Assembly (NCBI RefSeq): GCF_009299475.1 | Contig: NZ_WBSN01000021.1 | Location: 1-38,859, forward strand | Direction of reading: 5' to 3' | DNA from: Bifidobacterium avesanii | Lineage (GTDB): Bacteria; Actinomycetota; Actinomycetes; Actinomycetales; Bifidobacteriaceae | DNA: 38,859 nucleotides | Part shown: positions 7,844-16,081 of the stretch, one piece after another | Numbering within the stretch: the first letter of the stretch is position 1 | Layout: each line of letters opens with the position of its first letter | The notes under the pieces: generated by a model | Told to the model about the DNA's origin: nothing | Database searches by the model: none | What the model saw: the letters and a program-made list of their open reading frames with translations, nothing else | Made by a program: the position numbers and the translations under genes

Positions 7844-8697
7844 CATTTCACCAGCGTGATGGCGCCGCGGCGCACGATCTCGCGCACCGTGTCGTCGTCC
7901 GTCACGTTCTCCCCCAGCCGGTTCGGCTTGCCCGCGCCGTGCCAGTCCGAACCTCCCGTGACCAGCAGGCCCCGGCGTTCGCAGATCGCCAGCAGACGAC
8001 GGCGCTGCTCCGGCGAATTGTCGCGGTGCCGCACCTCAAGGCCGTCGAGCCCCTCGTCCACGAGCGCCTCGATCTGGTCGTCGCTCAGCAGCACCGGATT
8101 GCGCTGCTCGGCGCCCGCATGCGCCACGATCACCACTCCCCCGGCCAGTCCCACGGCCCGCACCACCTCGTGCGTGGTCGGCGACGGCGTGGGAATGTAG
8201 TACGGGCTGGCCGCGGACACCGCCTGCGCGAACGCCTCCGAACGGTTCTGGTACACGCCCGCGGCCACCAGCGCGTCGGCGATGTGCGGCCGGCCCACGG
8301 TCGTCCTGCCGCCCTCGCGGACCTGCGCGAGCACGTCGTCCCACGTGATCGGGAAGTCGCGGCTCAGGCGCTCCACCATGGCCTTGGTGCGGGCGAGGCG
8401 GCTGGCGCGCGTCGATGCGAACAGCTGCGCGATGGTCTGGTTGCGCGGATCGTACTGGTAGGCGAGCATGTGCACGCTCACGCGCCCGTCCTCCGCGGTG
8501 ATCTCCGTGCCGCGCAGCAGCGGCAGGCCGAATTCGCGCGCCGCCTCCTCCGCCTCGGACCAGCCGGCGGTCGTGTCGTGGTCGGTGATCGCCACGCCCC
8601 CGAGCCCGAGCTCCTTCGCCCGACGCACGAGCGTGCGCGGCGTCTCCGTACCGTCGGAGAACGCGGTGTGGCAGTGCAGGTCCCATCCTTGAGTCAT
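7843..8697 (-). CDS. PHP-domain phosphoesterase
   Basis: 284 residues of a single PHP domain. Metal-binding motifs are intact: HCHTAFSDG (about 8-16), ITDHDTT, GTEITAED, VIVAHAG and GGSDWHGAG near the C-terminus. By family this is a metal-dependent phosphoesterase; similar lone PHP proteins act on 3',5'-nucleoside bisphosphates or RNA 5' ends (YciV/RNase AM group), but the substrate cannot be told from sequence. It is cytoplasmic. The ATG at 8697 follows TACGAT (8704-8709) by exactly six bases and lacks a ribosome-binding site, so it should be leaderless. Confidence 0.9.
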   Translation of the reverse strand: MTQGWDLHCHTAFSDGTETPRTLVRRAKELGLGGVAITDHDTTAGWSEAEEAAREFGLPLLRGTEITAEDGRVSVHMLAYQYDPRNQTIAQLFASTRASRLARTKAMVERLSRDFPITWDDVLAQVREGGRTTVGRPHIADALVAAGVYQNRSEAFAQAVSAASPYYIPTPSPTTHEVVRAVGLAGGVVIVAHAGAEQRNPVLLSDDQIEALVDEGLDGLEVRHRDNSPEQRRRLLAICERRGLLVTGGSDWHGAGKPNRLGENVTDDDTVREIVRRGAITLVK

Positions 8698-8703
8698 ATC
8701 ACC

Positions 8704-8709
8704 ATCGTA
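8704..8709 (-). promoter_or_regulatory. -10 box, leaderless PHP gene
   Basis: TACGAT, then GGTGAT, then ATG at 8697: the A of ATG falls at the expected +1. Confidence 0.6.
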
Positions 8710-8775
8710 AGCTGTAGCCAGCCGCGGGCGCGCGCAGACACCCCGCGGGACTCGCGCGAAAGGGGCTTTGCGGAT

Positions 8776-9474
8776 ATGGGACGTTCGACTGATGCGGACA
8801 CGGCGATGACGGACACGGCCCGATCGGATGAAACGGGCGCGGCGAACGGACTGACCGGCTGGCGGCACGGCTCCACGTGGACGTACCTCGTGATGCTGAT
8901 CGCCTCCACGGTGGCGCTGTTCGTCTCGTTCGTGCTGTCCGCGGAGACGCTGCAGATGGCCCGGCACCCCGGCGAGAAGCTCGCGTGCGACGTCAACGGC
9001 GTGGTCTCCTGTACCACGGTCGCGCAGTCGTGGCAGTCCGAGATCATCCGGTTCGGCGACCTGAGCTTCCCGAACGCGTTCTTCGGCATCGCGGCCGAAT
9101 CGGTGTTCGTCACGGTGGCGGTGATCGGACTTGCGAAGGTGGCCGTGCCGCGGTGGTTCGCCGCGTGCACGTGGCTGGGCGGACTCGCCGCGCTGGCCTA
9201 CGCCTACTGGCTGTTCTCGCAGTCCATGTACGTGATCCACGCGCTGTGCCCGTGGTGCCTGGCGCTCATGTTCTCCACGACCGTGCAGTTCATGGCCCTG
9301 TCGCACGCGACGGTGGCGGTGCAGGGCCTGCCCGGTTCCGGTGCGGCGGGCGACGGGGCTCCCGCCGGTCTGCGCAAGTACTACCGCCTCGGCTTCGACC
9401 TCATGGTCGACGCGCTGTGGATCGTGGTGCTCGTCGCGCTGATCCTCCTGCAGTACGGCGCCGTGCTGTTCTGA
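8776..9474 (+). CDS. vitamin K epoxide reductase (VKOR) family membrane protein
   Basis: 232 residues with about five hydrophobic segments (38-57, 103-121, 128-147, 155-178, 208-230). The four redox cysteines of bacterial VKOR are present: the loop pair C71/C79 (CDVNGVVSC) and the CPWC active site C158/C161, with the conserved FPNAFFG segment at 98-104. Actinobacterial VKOR does the job of DsbB: it reoxidises a DsbA-like thiol oxidase outside the membrane using menaquinone. No DsbA gene is in view. The ATG at 8776 has AGGGG about ten bases upstream; it is divergent from the PHP gene. Confidence 0.92.
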   Translation: MGRSTDADTAMTDTARSDETGAANGLTGWRHGSTWTYLVMLIASTVALFVSFVLSAETLQMARHPGEKLACDVNGVVSCTTVAQSWQSEIIRFGDLSFPNAFFGIAAESVFVTVAVIGLAKVAVPRWFAACTWLGGLAALAYAYWLFSQSMYVIHALCPWCLALMFSTTVQFMALSHATVAVQGLPGSGAAGDGAPAGLRKYYRLGFDLMVDALWIVVLVALILLQYGAVLF

Positions 9475-9549
9475 TTCGCTGCCGTTCCGGCGTTCGCAAC
9501 GAACACGGACGCGGAAACCGGCCACACGGCGGTCGGACCGTCCATCGGC

Positions 9550-9586
9550 GTCCGGCGGACGGACAGTTGACGTCCGGCGGACGGAC
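9550..9586. repeat. two direct copies of a 15-bp self-complementary motif
   Basis: GTCCGGCGGACGGAC occurs at 9550-9564 and 9572-9586 (22-bp period). Each copy contains the palindrome GTCCG-G-CGGAC. They open the 451-bp gene-free stretch between the VKOR gene and dapF. Confidence 0.8.
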
Positions 9587-9609
9587 GGATGGCGCCCGGC
9601 AGCGCCCGG

Positions 9610-9807
9610 AATACTATTGGCCGATATGGAAACGGACGCCCAGCCCCGGCCAGTGGCGGAAATAATATCCATCCGATACGAAAAGGTACGTTCAGGCCCG
9701 ATCAGCGACGCAAATAATATCCATCCGACACGGGAACGGACGCTTGGTAGATAACCGACGGATACCCGGCGTCGCAAATCATGCCGGGTGATACGAAAAC
9801 CGACGCG
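9610..9807. repeat. four degenerate ~52-bp repeats upstream of dapF
   Basis: An AT-richer core of the form AATAATATCCATCCGATACG followed by an AAAACGGACG-like stretch recurs with starts at 9610, 9661, 9713 and 9777 (spacing 51, 52, 64). Copies 2 and 3 share AATAATATCCATCCGA exactly; copies 1 and 4 are worn. The rest of each unit is not conserved. The last copy overlaps a perfect 7-bp inverted repeat (9764-9770/9783-9789). I see no coding potential here; multiple binding sites for one protein are an alternative to simple repeat decay. Confidence 0.7.
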
Positions 9808-9913
9808 GGAAACGACGCGGAGACGGAAAACATGTCCGTCGGCATGATCACGGACGCCGCGGAGGGTCGGCAAGCCCGGAGCCACTGCCGCCCGTCACGG
9901 GCATTCCCCGCGC

Positions 9914-9919
9914 TAGGCT
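9914..9919 (+). promoter_or_regulatory. -10 box, leaderless dapF
   Basis: TAGGCT, then GGGCGC, then ATG 9926: the spacing puts +1 exactly on the A of the start codon. Confidence 0.6.
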
Positions 9920-9925
9920 GGGCGC

Positions 9926-10828
9926 ATGAGCATTCCGCAGCATGTCACCAAAACCCACGCCACCGGCAACGACTTCGTGGTCTACGCCGACCCGACCGGC
10001 GAGTACGAGCCCACCGCGGACGAGGTCCGCTTCCTGTGCGACCGGCACTTCGGCGTCGGCGGCGACGGCCTGATCCGCCTCGCGCACCCGGCCGACGTGT
10101 CCGACCTCGCCGCCGCGCAGGTCGCCGACTGCCAAGGCGCCGGGGCCGAGTGGTTCATGGACTATCGCAACGCGGACGGCTCGCTTGCGGAGATGTGCGG
10201 CAACGGCACGCGCGCGGTCACGCGGTTCGCCCAGCGCGAAGGACTCGCCCCCAAGGCCGGCGAGGGCGCGTTCCGGCTCGGCACGCGCGCCGGCGTCAAG
10301 ACGCTCACCCCGCTCGGCGACGTGGACGGGCTCGGGCGGGACGTGTTCCGCGTTGAGATCGGCGCATGGCGCATCGGCGAGCTCGGCGCGTACGAGGTCA
10401 CCATCCCCGGCACCGAGGGTGCGGCGCGCGGCACGTTCGTGGACATGGGCAACCCGCATGTGGTCGCGGTGATCGAGGACGGCAAGGCCACGCTGCCCGC
10501 CGTGGAGGCGCTCGATCTGGCCGTCAAGCCGGTGGTCGCGCCGGTCATCGAATCCGACCAGAACGTGGAGTTCGTGCGCGTGGACGGCATCGACCGGACG
10601 GCCGGCACCGGCACGGCGACCATGCGCGTCAACGAGCGCGGCTGCGGCGAGACCCTCTCCTGCGGCACCGGCCTGTGCGCCACCGGCGTGATCCTGCGCG
10701 CGATCACCGGCATTGGCCACTGGACGATCACCGTGCGCGGCGGCGTGCTGCGCGTGGACGTGACGGACGACGACGTGACGCTCACCGGATCAGCGACGAT
10801 CGTGGGCGACGTGACGCTTGCACGCTGA
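9926..10828 (+). CDS. dapF: diaminopimelate epimerase
   Basis: 300 residues. The enzyme interconverts LL- and meso-diaminopimelate, the last step before lysine in the DAP pathway. Both catalytic cysteines are present in their motifs: C91 in EMCGNGTRAV and C246 in LSCGTGLCATG. The substrate-binding segments THATGNDFVVY (10-20), FGVGGDGLI (42-50) and GNPHVVAV (175-182) also fit. If the host is Bifidobacterium, whose peptidoglycan usually uses Lys or Orn at position 3, the product would serve lysine synthesis. It sits upstream of murI, separated by a long hairpin, with a leaderless start. Confidence 0.96.
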   Translation: MSIPQHVTKTHATGNDFVVYADPTGEYEPTADEVRFLCDRHFGVGGDGLIRLAHPADVSDLAAAQVADCQGAGAEWFMDYRNADGSLAEMCGNGTRAVTRFAQREGLAPKAGEGAFRLGTRAGVKTLTPLGDVDGLGRDVFRVEIGAWRIGELGAYEVTIPGTEGAARGTFVDMGNPHVVAVIEDGKATLPAVEALDLAVKPVVAPVIESDQNVEFVRVDGIDRTAGTGTATMRVNERGCGETLSCGTGLCATGVILRAITGIGHWTITVRGGVLRVDVTDDDVTLTGSATIVGDVTLAR

Positions 10829-10839
10829 CGGACCATGCT

Positions 10840-10902
10840 GTGCCCGCCCGTGCTGATGTGCGACCCATGCGGCGCGGCCCGCACGCCGGCACGGGTGGGC
10901 AC
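10840..10902 (+). terminator. long hairpin between dapF and murI
   Basis: 14-base arms (10840-10853 and 10889-10902) pair with one G-U; an inner 5-bp stem GTGCG/CGCAC leaves a 17-nt loop. No U-run follows. It could end the dapF transcript or reduce read-through into murI. Confidence 0.6.
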
Positions 10903-10976
10903 GGAACCTGCACACCGCCCGAGTACCATGCGTATAGAGACGTGCTTGTGATCATCTTCGCTTCAAGGAGGCTTCC

Positions 10977-11759
10977 ATGGCATCCGCAGCGCCCGTAGGC
11001 GTGTTCGATTCCGGTTTGGGCGGCATTTCGGTCGTGCGCCAGCTGACGCATGACCTGCCGCATGAGCGGGTGCTGTACTTCGGCGACTCCGCCAACGCGC
11101 CCTACGGCACCAAGACGCCCGATCAGGTGCGCGAGCTGAGCTTCCGCATCGTGGAGGACTTTGTAGGCCGGGGCGTCAAGGCCGTGGTGATCGCCTGCAA
11201 CACGGCCACGTCCGCGGCGGTCAACGACCTGCGCGAGCACTACGACATCCCGATCATCGGCATGGAGCCGGCGCTCAAGGTGGCGTGCGACGCGGGCCAC
11301 GGCACCCGCCAGCGCGTGATCGTGGCCGCCACGCCGCTGACCCTGCGCGAGCGCAAGTTCGCCGCGCTCATGGACCGGTTCAAGGCGTCGCACACCATCT
11401 TCAAGCAGCCGTGCCCGGAGCTGGTGGAGATCGTGGAGTCCGGCAAGCTGGGCGACCATGATCTGGTGATGCGCACGCTGCACGACTACTTCAACCAGTA
11501 CGATCTGGGCGAGATCGACTCGGTGGTCCTCGGCTGCACGCACTTCGTGTTCTACCGCGACTACTTCCGTGAGCTGCTGCCCGCCTCCACGGCGATCATC
11601 GACGGCAACGAGGGCACCATTCGCCACCTCGACGTGGTGCTCGAATCGCTGGGCAAGCGCGCTCCCGAAGACGCCGAGGGCGGCGTGGAGCTGCGCAACT
11701 CCGATCCGTCCGAACGCATCGCGGACCTGTCGCGCGAACTGCTGGAATTCGGGCGCTGA
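10977..11759 (+). CDS. murI: glutamate racemase
   Basis: 260 residues. MurI makes D-glutamate for peptidoglycan stems. The catalytic pair is intact: C74 in [11 protein letters not shown] and C187 in GCTHFVF; the substrate-binding DSGLGG (11-16) and [11 protein letters not shown] (34-44) are also typical. The cytoplasmic enzyme usually dimerises. The ATG at 10977 has AAGGAGG six bases upstream. Together with dapF and the converging VanY-type carboxypeptidase it forms a small cell-wall neighbourhood. Confidence 0.97.
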   Translation: MASAAPVGVFDSGLGGISVVRQLTHDLPHERVLYFGDSANAPYGTKTPDQVRELSFRIVEDFVGRGVKAVVIACNTATSAAVNDLREHYDIPIIGMEPALKVACDAGHGTRQRVIVAATPLTLRERKFAALMDRFKASHTIFKQPCPELVEIVESGKLGDHDLVMRTLHDYFNQYDLGEIDSVVLGCTHFVFYRDYFRELLPASTAIIDGNEGTIRHLDVVLESLGKRAPEDAEGGVELRNSDPSERIADLSRELLEFGR

Positions 11760-11810
11760 ACGGACGGGCGTCCGATCAGCCGCCGAAGCTATGAACGTTG
11801 CTGGCTGACC

Positions 11811-11900
11811 GTAGCGCAATCCGAAATTCCAAACGCGAACGCAGCATTCGGAGGCCTCCCAGCGCAACGAAAGCACATTGGACTTGCCGGATTGCGCTAC
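11811..11900. terminator. 90-nt inverted repeat between murI and VanY-type gene
   Basis: Perfect 13-bp arms (GTAGCGCAATCCG at 11811-11823, complement at 11888-11900) are followed inward by TCCAA/TTGGA (11828-11832/11878-11882) and a central GGAGGCCTCC palindrome. The right arm covers the stop codon of the VanY-type gene. The location between convergent stops suggests a bidirectional terminator, but the arms are unusually far apart. Confidence 0.7.
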
Positions 11901-12796
11901 ATTGCGCCCGCATACTCCTCCAGCGTCAGATCGTTCGCGCACATCGCCGAGGCGGCCTGAACTCCCACGTACCGGTAGTGCCACGGCTCGTAGGCCACGC
12001 CGGTCACCGCGGTCCCGCCGTCCGGATATCGCAGCACGAACCCGTACTGCGCGGCGTGTTCGGCCAGCCACGCGTACACCTTCTGATTCGCGGCCGCATC
12101 GTTCATGCCCGCGGCGTTGACGTCGACCGCAAGCCCCAGTTCATGCTCGCTGGTGCCGGGAACCGCCACGGTTTCGAGCGCCTTGGTCCTAGCCGCCGCG
12201 CGCGGCACGCCCTCCGACCAGTAGGCTTCGATTTTCTCGTCCAGAATCCGCTGCTGCGTGGCGCGCGTGCGATATCCCGCGCTCACCTCCGGATTGAGGC
12301 CGTCGGCGCGCATCGCGTCGAACATGCGCTGCAGATCCGGGTAAATGCGCGAATCCACCTGTTCGCCGTTGCGCAGCCGCGTCAGGTCCGGCTCCGGATA
12401 GGCATCGGGGATGCGGTGCCATCGGTTGACGACGGTCAGGTTCCATGATTCGGCGGAGTACCGGGCTTCGGGAATGTGGCCCGCGAACGGGCCGACGCCC
12501 ATGAACCGCCCCAGGCCGACCAACCCGGCCAACACGATTCCGATCGCCGCCGCAATCACCGCCGTCCGGCGCAACGCCAGCACCCTGTTGCGCGCACGAC
12601 GGCAATCGGCGAACCGTCGCGCGGACTGCTGCGCGGACTGCGCAAACCGCTCTGGCCATGCAGACCGCTCGAACTGCCGCGCTGGTTGCGGCATGGGTTG
12701 CCGCCGCATCCGCGCGGGACGCTCCCCGCCCTCGCAAAACGCACGCCGTGGAACGTCCGCCGGCGGACCGCCCATGCTCTTCACCATGCGGACCAT
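11897..12796 (-). CDS. membrane-anchored D-Ala-D-Ala carboxypeptidase, VanY/M15B type
   Basis: 299 residues: a basic, Arg-rich N-terminal region (1-77) that should stay in the cytoplasm, one membrane helix (78-97) and an extracellular M15 peptidase domain. Zinc and catalytic residues are visible in TSEHELGLAVDV (H218, D225) and YEPWHYRYVG (E270, H273); SAGYRTRATQQ (172-182) is the usual SGYRS region. It should trim the terminal D-Ala of peptidoglycan pentapeptides. ATG 12796 is chosen because GGGAGG lies five bases upstream; longer in-frame starts up to 12886 have no ribosome-binding site. TACGAT (12857-12862, minus strand) is a possible -10. Confidence 0.9.
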   Translation of the reverse strand: MVRMVKSMGGPPADVPRRAFCEGGERPARMRRQPMPQPARQFERSAWPERFAQSAQQSARRFADCRRARNRVLALRRTAVIAAAIGIVLAGLVGLGRFMGVGPFAGHIPEARYSAESWNLTVVNRWHRIPDAYPEPDLTRLRNGEQVDSRIYPDLQRMFDAMRADGLNPEVSAGYRTRATQQRILDEKIEAYWSEGVPRAAARTKALETVAVPGTSEHELGLAVDVNAAGMNDAAANQKVYAWLAEHAAQYGFVLRYPDGGTAVTGVAYEPWHYRYVGVQAASAMCANDLTLEEYAGAM

Positions 12797-12917
12797 CGCC
12801 GCCTCCCGTCCTCTTGCCATGGGACCCTGCCATGAAACTTGACATGGATGCCTCACATCGTAAAAGCGCCGGGACTTCGGGGCCATCGGCCTCGGGGATG
12901 AACCGGAGGAGGGCCGC

Positions 12918-13000
12918 CGGAATCCGAATCATTCCCCGGGATGATCCGGATTCCGAGCGTCAAACGGACGCCAACGCGGGGGTTTGACGCTTGGAATCCG
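12918..13000. repeat. overlapping alternative hairpins upstream of the patatin-like gene
   Basis: Three 8-9-base blocks compete for pairing: CGGAATCCG (12918-12926), CGGATTCCG (12947-12955) and GGAATCCG (12993-13000). Block 2 can pair with block 1 (inner stem ATCAT/ATGAT, loop TCCCCGGG) or, with AGCGTCAAAC/GTTTGACGCT (12956-12965/12982-12991), form a 19-bp stem with block 3 around a 16-nt loop. It lies in a divergent 295-bp gap, upstream of the likely patatin promoter (TAAGCT, 13056-13061), so attenuation of that gene is not obvious. Confidence 0.6.
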
Positions 13001-13055
13001 CCGATGCCCCACACCGGCCCGCGAAATGTCGGCCCCGCGCGCACGCCGGACGCAC

Positions 13056-13061
13056 TAAGCT
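13056..13061 (+). promoter_or_regulatory. possible -10 box of patatin-like gene
   Basis: TAAGCT predicts a start near 13068 and a leader of about 24 nt that contains the AAAGGGG ribosome-binding site. Confidence 0.4.
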
Positions 13062-13091
13062 CAAAGGCGTTGGAATAAGAAAGGGGAACGC

Positions 13092-13943
13092 ATGGCCAAG
13101 CACAGGACGGCGCTGATTGATGTGGGCGGCGGATTCCGCGCGATCTTCGGATGCGGCGTGATGGACCGGCTCGCGGACGACGGCATTGACTTCGACCACT
13201 GCTACGGGGTCTCCGCGGGCGCGGCGAACATGGTCTCGTACATCGCCCGCCAGCCCGGCCGCAACCACAAGTTCTACACCGAATACGCGTTCCGCAAGGA
13301 GTACGCGAGCGCGGAGAGCTTCTTCAAGCACCACAACTTCGCGAACCTTGACTACATCTACGGCACGCTGTCCAACCACGACGGCGAGTACCCGGTGGAC
13401 TACGCGGCGTTCGAGGCGAACCCGACCGGGTTCACGGTGGTGGCGTGCAACGCGGAGGACGGATCCACCAAGTACTTCGACAAGTCGCGCATCCGCTACG
13501 ACGACTTCGACGTGGTCAAGGCGTCCAGCGCGGTGCCGGTGGCGTGCGAGCCGTACGTGGTGGACGGCGTGCCCTACTATGACGGCGGCATCGCCGACCC
13601 GGTGCCGGTGCAGAAGGCCCTCGACGACGGCTACGACCGCGTGGTGGTGATTCTGACGCGGCTCAAGGACGTGCTGCGCGAGCAGCGGAAGGACATCGCG
13701 CCGGCGCGCATCCTGCGCCACCGCTACCCCGCGGCGGCCGAGCGCCTGCTGGAGCGCTACCGGACGTACAACGACGAGGTGGCGCTCGCCAAGCGCTACG
13801 AGCGGGAGGGCAAGGCGCTGATCCTCGCGCCGGACGACCTGTGCGGGCTCAATACGCTGAGCAAGAACTTCGAGGGTCTGGAACTCATGTACCGCAAGGG
13901 ATACGCGGCCGCGGCGGCGATCCCGGCGTTTCTGGAGCGCTGA
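13092..13943 (+). CDS. patatin-like phospholipase (RssA/YjjU type)
   Basis: 283 residues of one patatin domain with no signal peptide. The Gly-rich oxyanion region is VGGGFRAIF (11-19), the nucleophile elbow GVSAG gives Ser41 and the dyad Asp164 lies in YYDGGIADPVP. The Gly that normally follows the Arg in GGGxRG is Ala17 here. The family hydrolyses acyl esters of lipids; bacterial RssA/YjjU members are mostly uncharacterised. AAAGGGG lies about seven bases before ATG 13092. It converges on the SPFH gene with a strong hairpin between. Confidence 0.9.
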   Translation: MAKHRTALIDVGGGFRAIFGCGVMDRLADDGIDFDHCYGVSAGAANMVSYIARQPGRNHKFYTEYAFRKEYASAESFFKHHNFANLDYIYGTLSNHDGEYPVDYAAFEANPTGFTVVACNAEDGSTKYFDKSRIRYDDFDVVKASSAVPVACEPYVVDGVPYYDGGIADPVPVQKALDDGYDRVVVILTRLKDVLREQRKDIAPARILRHRYPAAAERLLERYRTYNDEVALAKRYEREGKALILAPDDLCGLNTLSKNFEGLELMYRKGYAAAAAIPAFLER

Positions 13944-14002
13944 CGAACCGCAGCGCCAACGGGCCAACCGGCCGAAGAGCCGATGAAACCGATGGGCCAA
14001 CG

Positions 14003-14054
14003 AAAAAGGTCCGTGGCGCGGGGCCGGGAACAATCCGACGCCGCGCCACGGACC
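14003..14054 (-). terminator. intrinsic terminator of the SPFH gene
   Basis: Perfect 14-bp arms (GGTCCGTGGCGCGG at 14008-14021, complement at 14041-14054) with a 19-nt loop. On the minus strand the stem is followed directly by five U (AAAAA at 14003-14007 on the plus strand), a classic rho-independent layout. It can also stop the converging patatin transcript. Confidence 0.85.
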
Positions 14055-14131
14055 GGAGCCGCGCCCCTGCGGGGCTGGCGGGCCCGAACCGGCGGACTGG
14101 AATCAGCGGGTCCGGGCCAATGGAGGCTGGC

Positions 14132-15031
14132 TCACTCCTTGGTTTCGTTGGCGGTGAGCATGGCCTTGGTGACCTGCTCGTAGAGGTCCTTGTAGCCGCC
14201 GGGCGTGCTGGAGGGCAGCACCACGGTCTTGGCGTTCTTGGACTCGGCGAGCGAGCGCATCACGTCGAGGTACTGGTTGAACAGGACCACGTTGTTCACG
14301 TCGCTGATGTTCATGCCCACGGCCTGCAGGCTCTTGATCTGGTCGACGATGCCGTTGGCGATCTCGCGGCGGTAGTTGGCCTGGCCCTCGCCCTGCAGGC
14401 GGGTCTTCTCGGCGTCGGCCTGCGCCTGCGTCTCGATCTGGATGCGGTTGGCCTCGGCGCGTTGGCGGGTGGCCTCCTTCTCGCGCTGGGCGGCGTTGAT
14501 GGAGTCCATCGCGTTCTTGACCTGCGGGCTCGGGTCGATGGCGGTGATGAGGGTCTTGACGACGGTGAAGCCGAAGCGGCTCATCTCGTTGCCGACGGTC
14601 TTCTGCACGTCGAAGGCCACGTCGTCCTTGCGGGCGAACGCGTCGTCGAGGGTCAGGGCCGGGATGGCGGAGCGCAGGGCGTCCTCCATGTAGCTCCTCA
14701 GCTGGCCTGCGGGGTCCCGAAGCTCGTAGTACGCCGTGGCGACGTCCTTGGGGTTGACGCGGAACTGCGTGGAGGCCACGACGGTGACGAACACGTTGTC
14801 GAGCGTCTTGGTCTCCAGCTGCACGTTGAGCTGGTTGACGCGCATGTTCGTCTTCATGGCGATGCGGTCCACGAACGGGATGCAGGCGTGGATGCCCGCG
14901 AACTGCACCGTGTGGAATTTGCCGAATCGTTCGATGATGTACGCCTGCTGCTGCGGCACGATGAAGATCGCCGCGAAGAGCAGCACGAGCAGAATGACGA
15001 CGATGACGGCCAAGATGATCCAACCGGCCAT
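14132..15031 (-). CDS. SPFH/band-7 (stomatin-like) membrane protein
   Basis: 299 residues with an N-terminal membrane helix (about 4-25), the start of the band-7 domain at VPQQQAYIIERFGKFHTVQFAGIH, and an Ala/Glu/Gln-rich coiled coil (about 190-240: QREKEATRQRAEANRIQIET). This is the QmcA/stomatin-like group, which forms large oligomers at membrane microdomains and often works with NfeD proteases; no nfeD gene is in view. The ATG at 15031 has GGAAGGGG about seven bases upstream. TACACT at 15089-15094 on the minus strand is a plausible -10. Confidence 0.92.
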   Translation of the reverse strand: MAGWIILAVIVVILLVLLFAAIFIVPQQQAYIIERFGKFHTVQFAGIHACIPFVDRIAMKTNMRVNQLNVQLETKTLDNVFVTVVASTQFRVNPKDVATAYYELRDPAGQLRSYMEDALRSAIPALTLDDAFARKDDVAFDVQKTVGNEMSRFGFTVVKTLITAIDPSPQVKNAMDSINAAQREKEATRQRAEANRIQIETQAQADAEKTRLQGEGQANYRREIANGIVDQIKSLQAVGMNISDVNNVVLFNQYLDVMRSLAESKNAKTVVLPSSTPGGYKDLYEQVTKAMLTANETKE

Positions 15032-15088
15032 GGTCGATCCCCTTCCTTTGACTGCGGTCCGCGACGTCCTTATCCGCGGCCCGCTTCC

Positions 15089-15094
15089 AGTGTA
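15089..15094 (-). promoter_or_regulatory. possible -10 box of SPFH gene
   Basis: TACACT on the minus strand, giving a predicted leader of about 50 nt with a clear ribosome-binding site. No strong -35 is seen. Confidence 0.4.
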
Positions 15095-15263
15095 GGGCGC
15101 GCGGGGCACAAGCGCCATCATTTCCCGTCCATCCGCGGGTCCCCCAATCCCCCGTGCCGTGAGTGCCGGCCATCGCCCGAACGCACGGGCGCGTTTGCGG
15201 GCATCCGACGCCGACGGGGGTTTCGCGGCCGCATGCTTCCCGCGTGTCGTCGCGTGCCGGCCA

Positions 15264-15269
15264 TAGGCT
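15264..15269 (+). promoter_or_regulatory. possible -10 box of carboxylesterase gene
   Basis: TAGGCT, identical to the dapF box, predicts a leader of about 33 nt that holds AGGGAGGG just before ATG 15309. Confidence 0.4.
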
Positions 15270-15308
15270 GGCCACGGACGCACGACCGTCATCGAACAGG
15301 GAGGGCCC

Positions 15309-15959
15309 ATGGAAGTCACGCGCGCGATCACCCAACTCAACGGACCGGCCACGAGGCCCGTGTTCCTGCTGCTGCACGGCTGGGGCTCCAACGAATACGA
15401 TCTGCCCGATCTGCTGCGCTACTGCGCGCCGAACGCCGATTTCGCCTCGCTGCGCGCGCCGCTCGAATACGGCATGGGCTACACGTGGTTCGGCAAGTGG
15501 GCGCACGAGGGCGTGCCGGAGGGGGCTTCGCTCGACGATCAGGCGCGCGAGGCCGGCGAGGCGGTGAACCGCTGGGTCACCGCGAACATCCCCGCCGAGC
15601 GCAAGGTGGTGCCGATGGGCTTCTCACAGGGCGGTCTGCTGGCCGCGCACCTGCTGCGTCTGGAACCCGCGCGCTACATGGCGGCGGTGTCGTTCTCCGG
15701 CTGGCTCGCCCCCGGCCCGGTCACGCCCGGCGACGAGGAGCTCGCCAGGCTCAAGCCGCCGGTCTTCTACGGCCACGGCGGCGCGGACACGATCTTCCCC
15801 GCCTCCGACGTGGCGGCCATGGGTGCGTTCTGGCGCGGGCACGGCACGCTCACGGAAAAGGTCTACCCGGGCATGACGCATTCGATCTCCATGGACGAGA
15901 TGCGCGACGTGTCCGTCTTCCTCCAGTCGATCGGCGCCGCCGTTCCCCAGATGTGGTGA
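15309..15959 (+). CDS. carboxylesterase/phospholipase, alpha/beta hydrolase
   Basis: 216 residues of the acyl-protein thioesterase/carboxylesterase (abhydrolase_2) family. HGWGSNEYD (23-31) forms the oxyanion region, GFSQGG gives the nucleophile Ser106, Asp160 is in GGADTIFP and His191 in MTHSIS, so the triad is complete. There is no signal peptide; it is a cytoplasmic hydrolase of short acyl esters or lysophospholipids by family. AGGGAGGG three bases before the ATG fixes the start. Confidence 0.92.
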   Translation: MEVTRAITQLNGPATRPVFLLLHGWGSNEYDLPDLLRYCAPNADFASLRAPLEYGMGYTWFGKWAHEGVPEGASLDDQAREAGEAVNRWVTANIPAERKVVPMGFSQGGLLAAHLLRLEPARYMAAVSFSGWLAPGPVTPGDEELARLKPPVFYGHGGADTIFPASDVAAMGAFWRGHGTLTEKVYPGMTHSISMDEMRDVSVFLQSIGAAVPQMW

Positions 15960-15986
15960 TTGCGAGCCGTCATCCCGCCGTCATCC

Positions 15987-16059
15987 CGCAAAAGTTGCAG
16001 ATTCGCGCGCATAAGCGCCGTCCGGACCCTCTTATGCGCACGGATCCGCAACTTTTGCG
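15987..16059. repeat. 73-nt near-perfect long hairpin
   Basis: Arms 15987-16015 and 16031-16059 form a 29-bp stem with two mismatches around a 15-nt loop that contains GTCCGGAC. The outer 12 bp (CGCAAAAGTTGC) and inner 9 bp (GCGCATAAG) are perfect. It lies just after the esterase stop and before a second, separate hairpin, so it is extra to the terminator. Confidence 0.85.
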
Positions 16060-16081
16060 CATTGGGATTCTCCACAATGCG

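Noticed and set aside
10829..10976. A riboswitch upstream of murI.
   Set aside because: Only a simple long hairpin is visible; no known ligand-binding core could be drawn.
12797..12886. A longer start for the VanY-type protein at 12886.
   Set aside because: GGGAGG lies just before ATG 12796 and the possible promoter TACGAT lies inside the longer frame.
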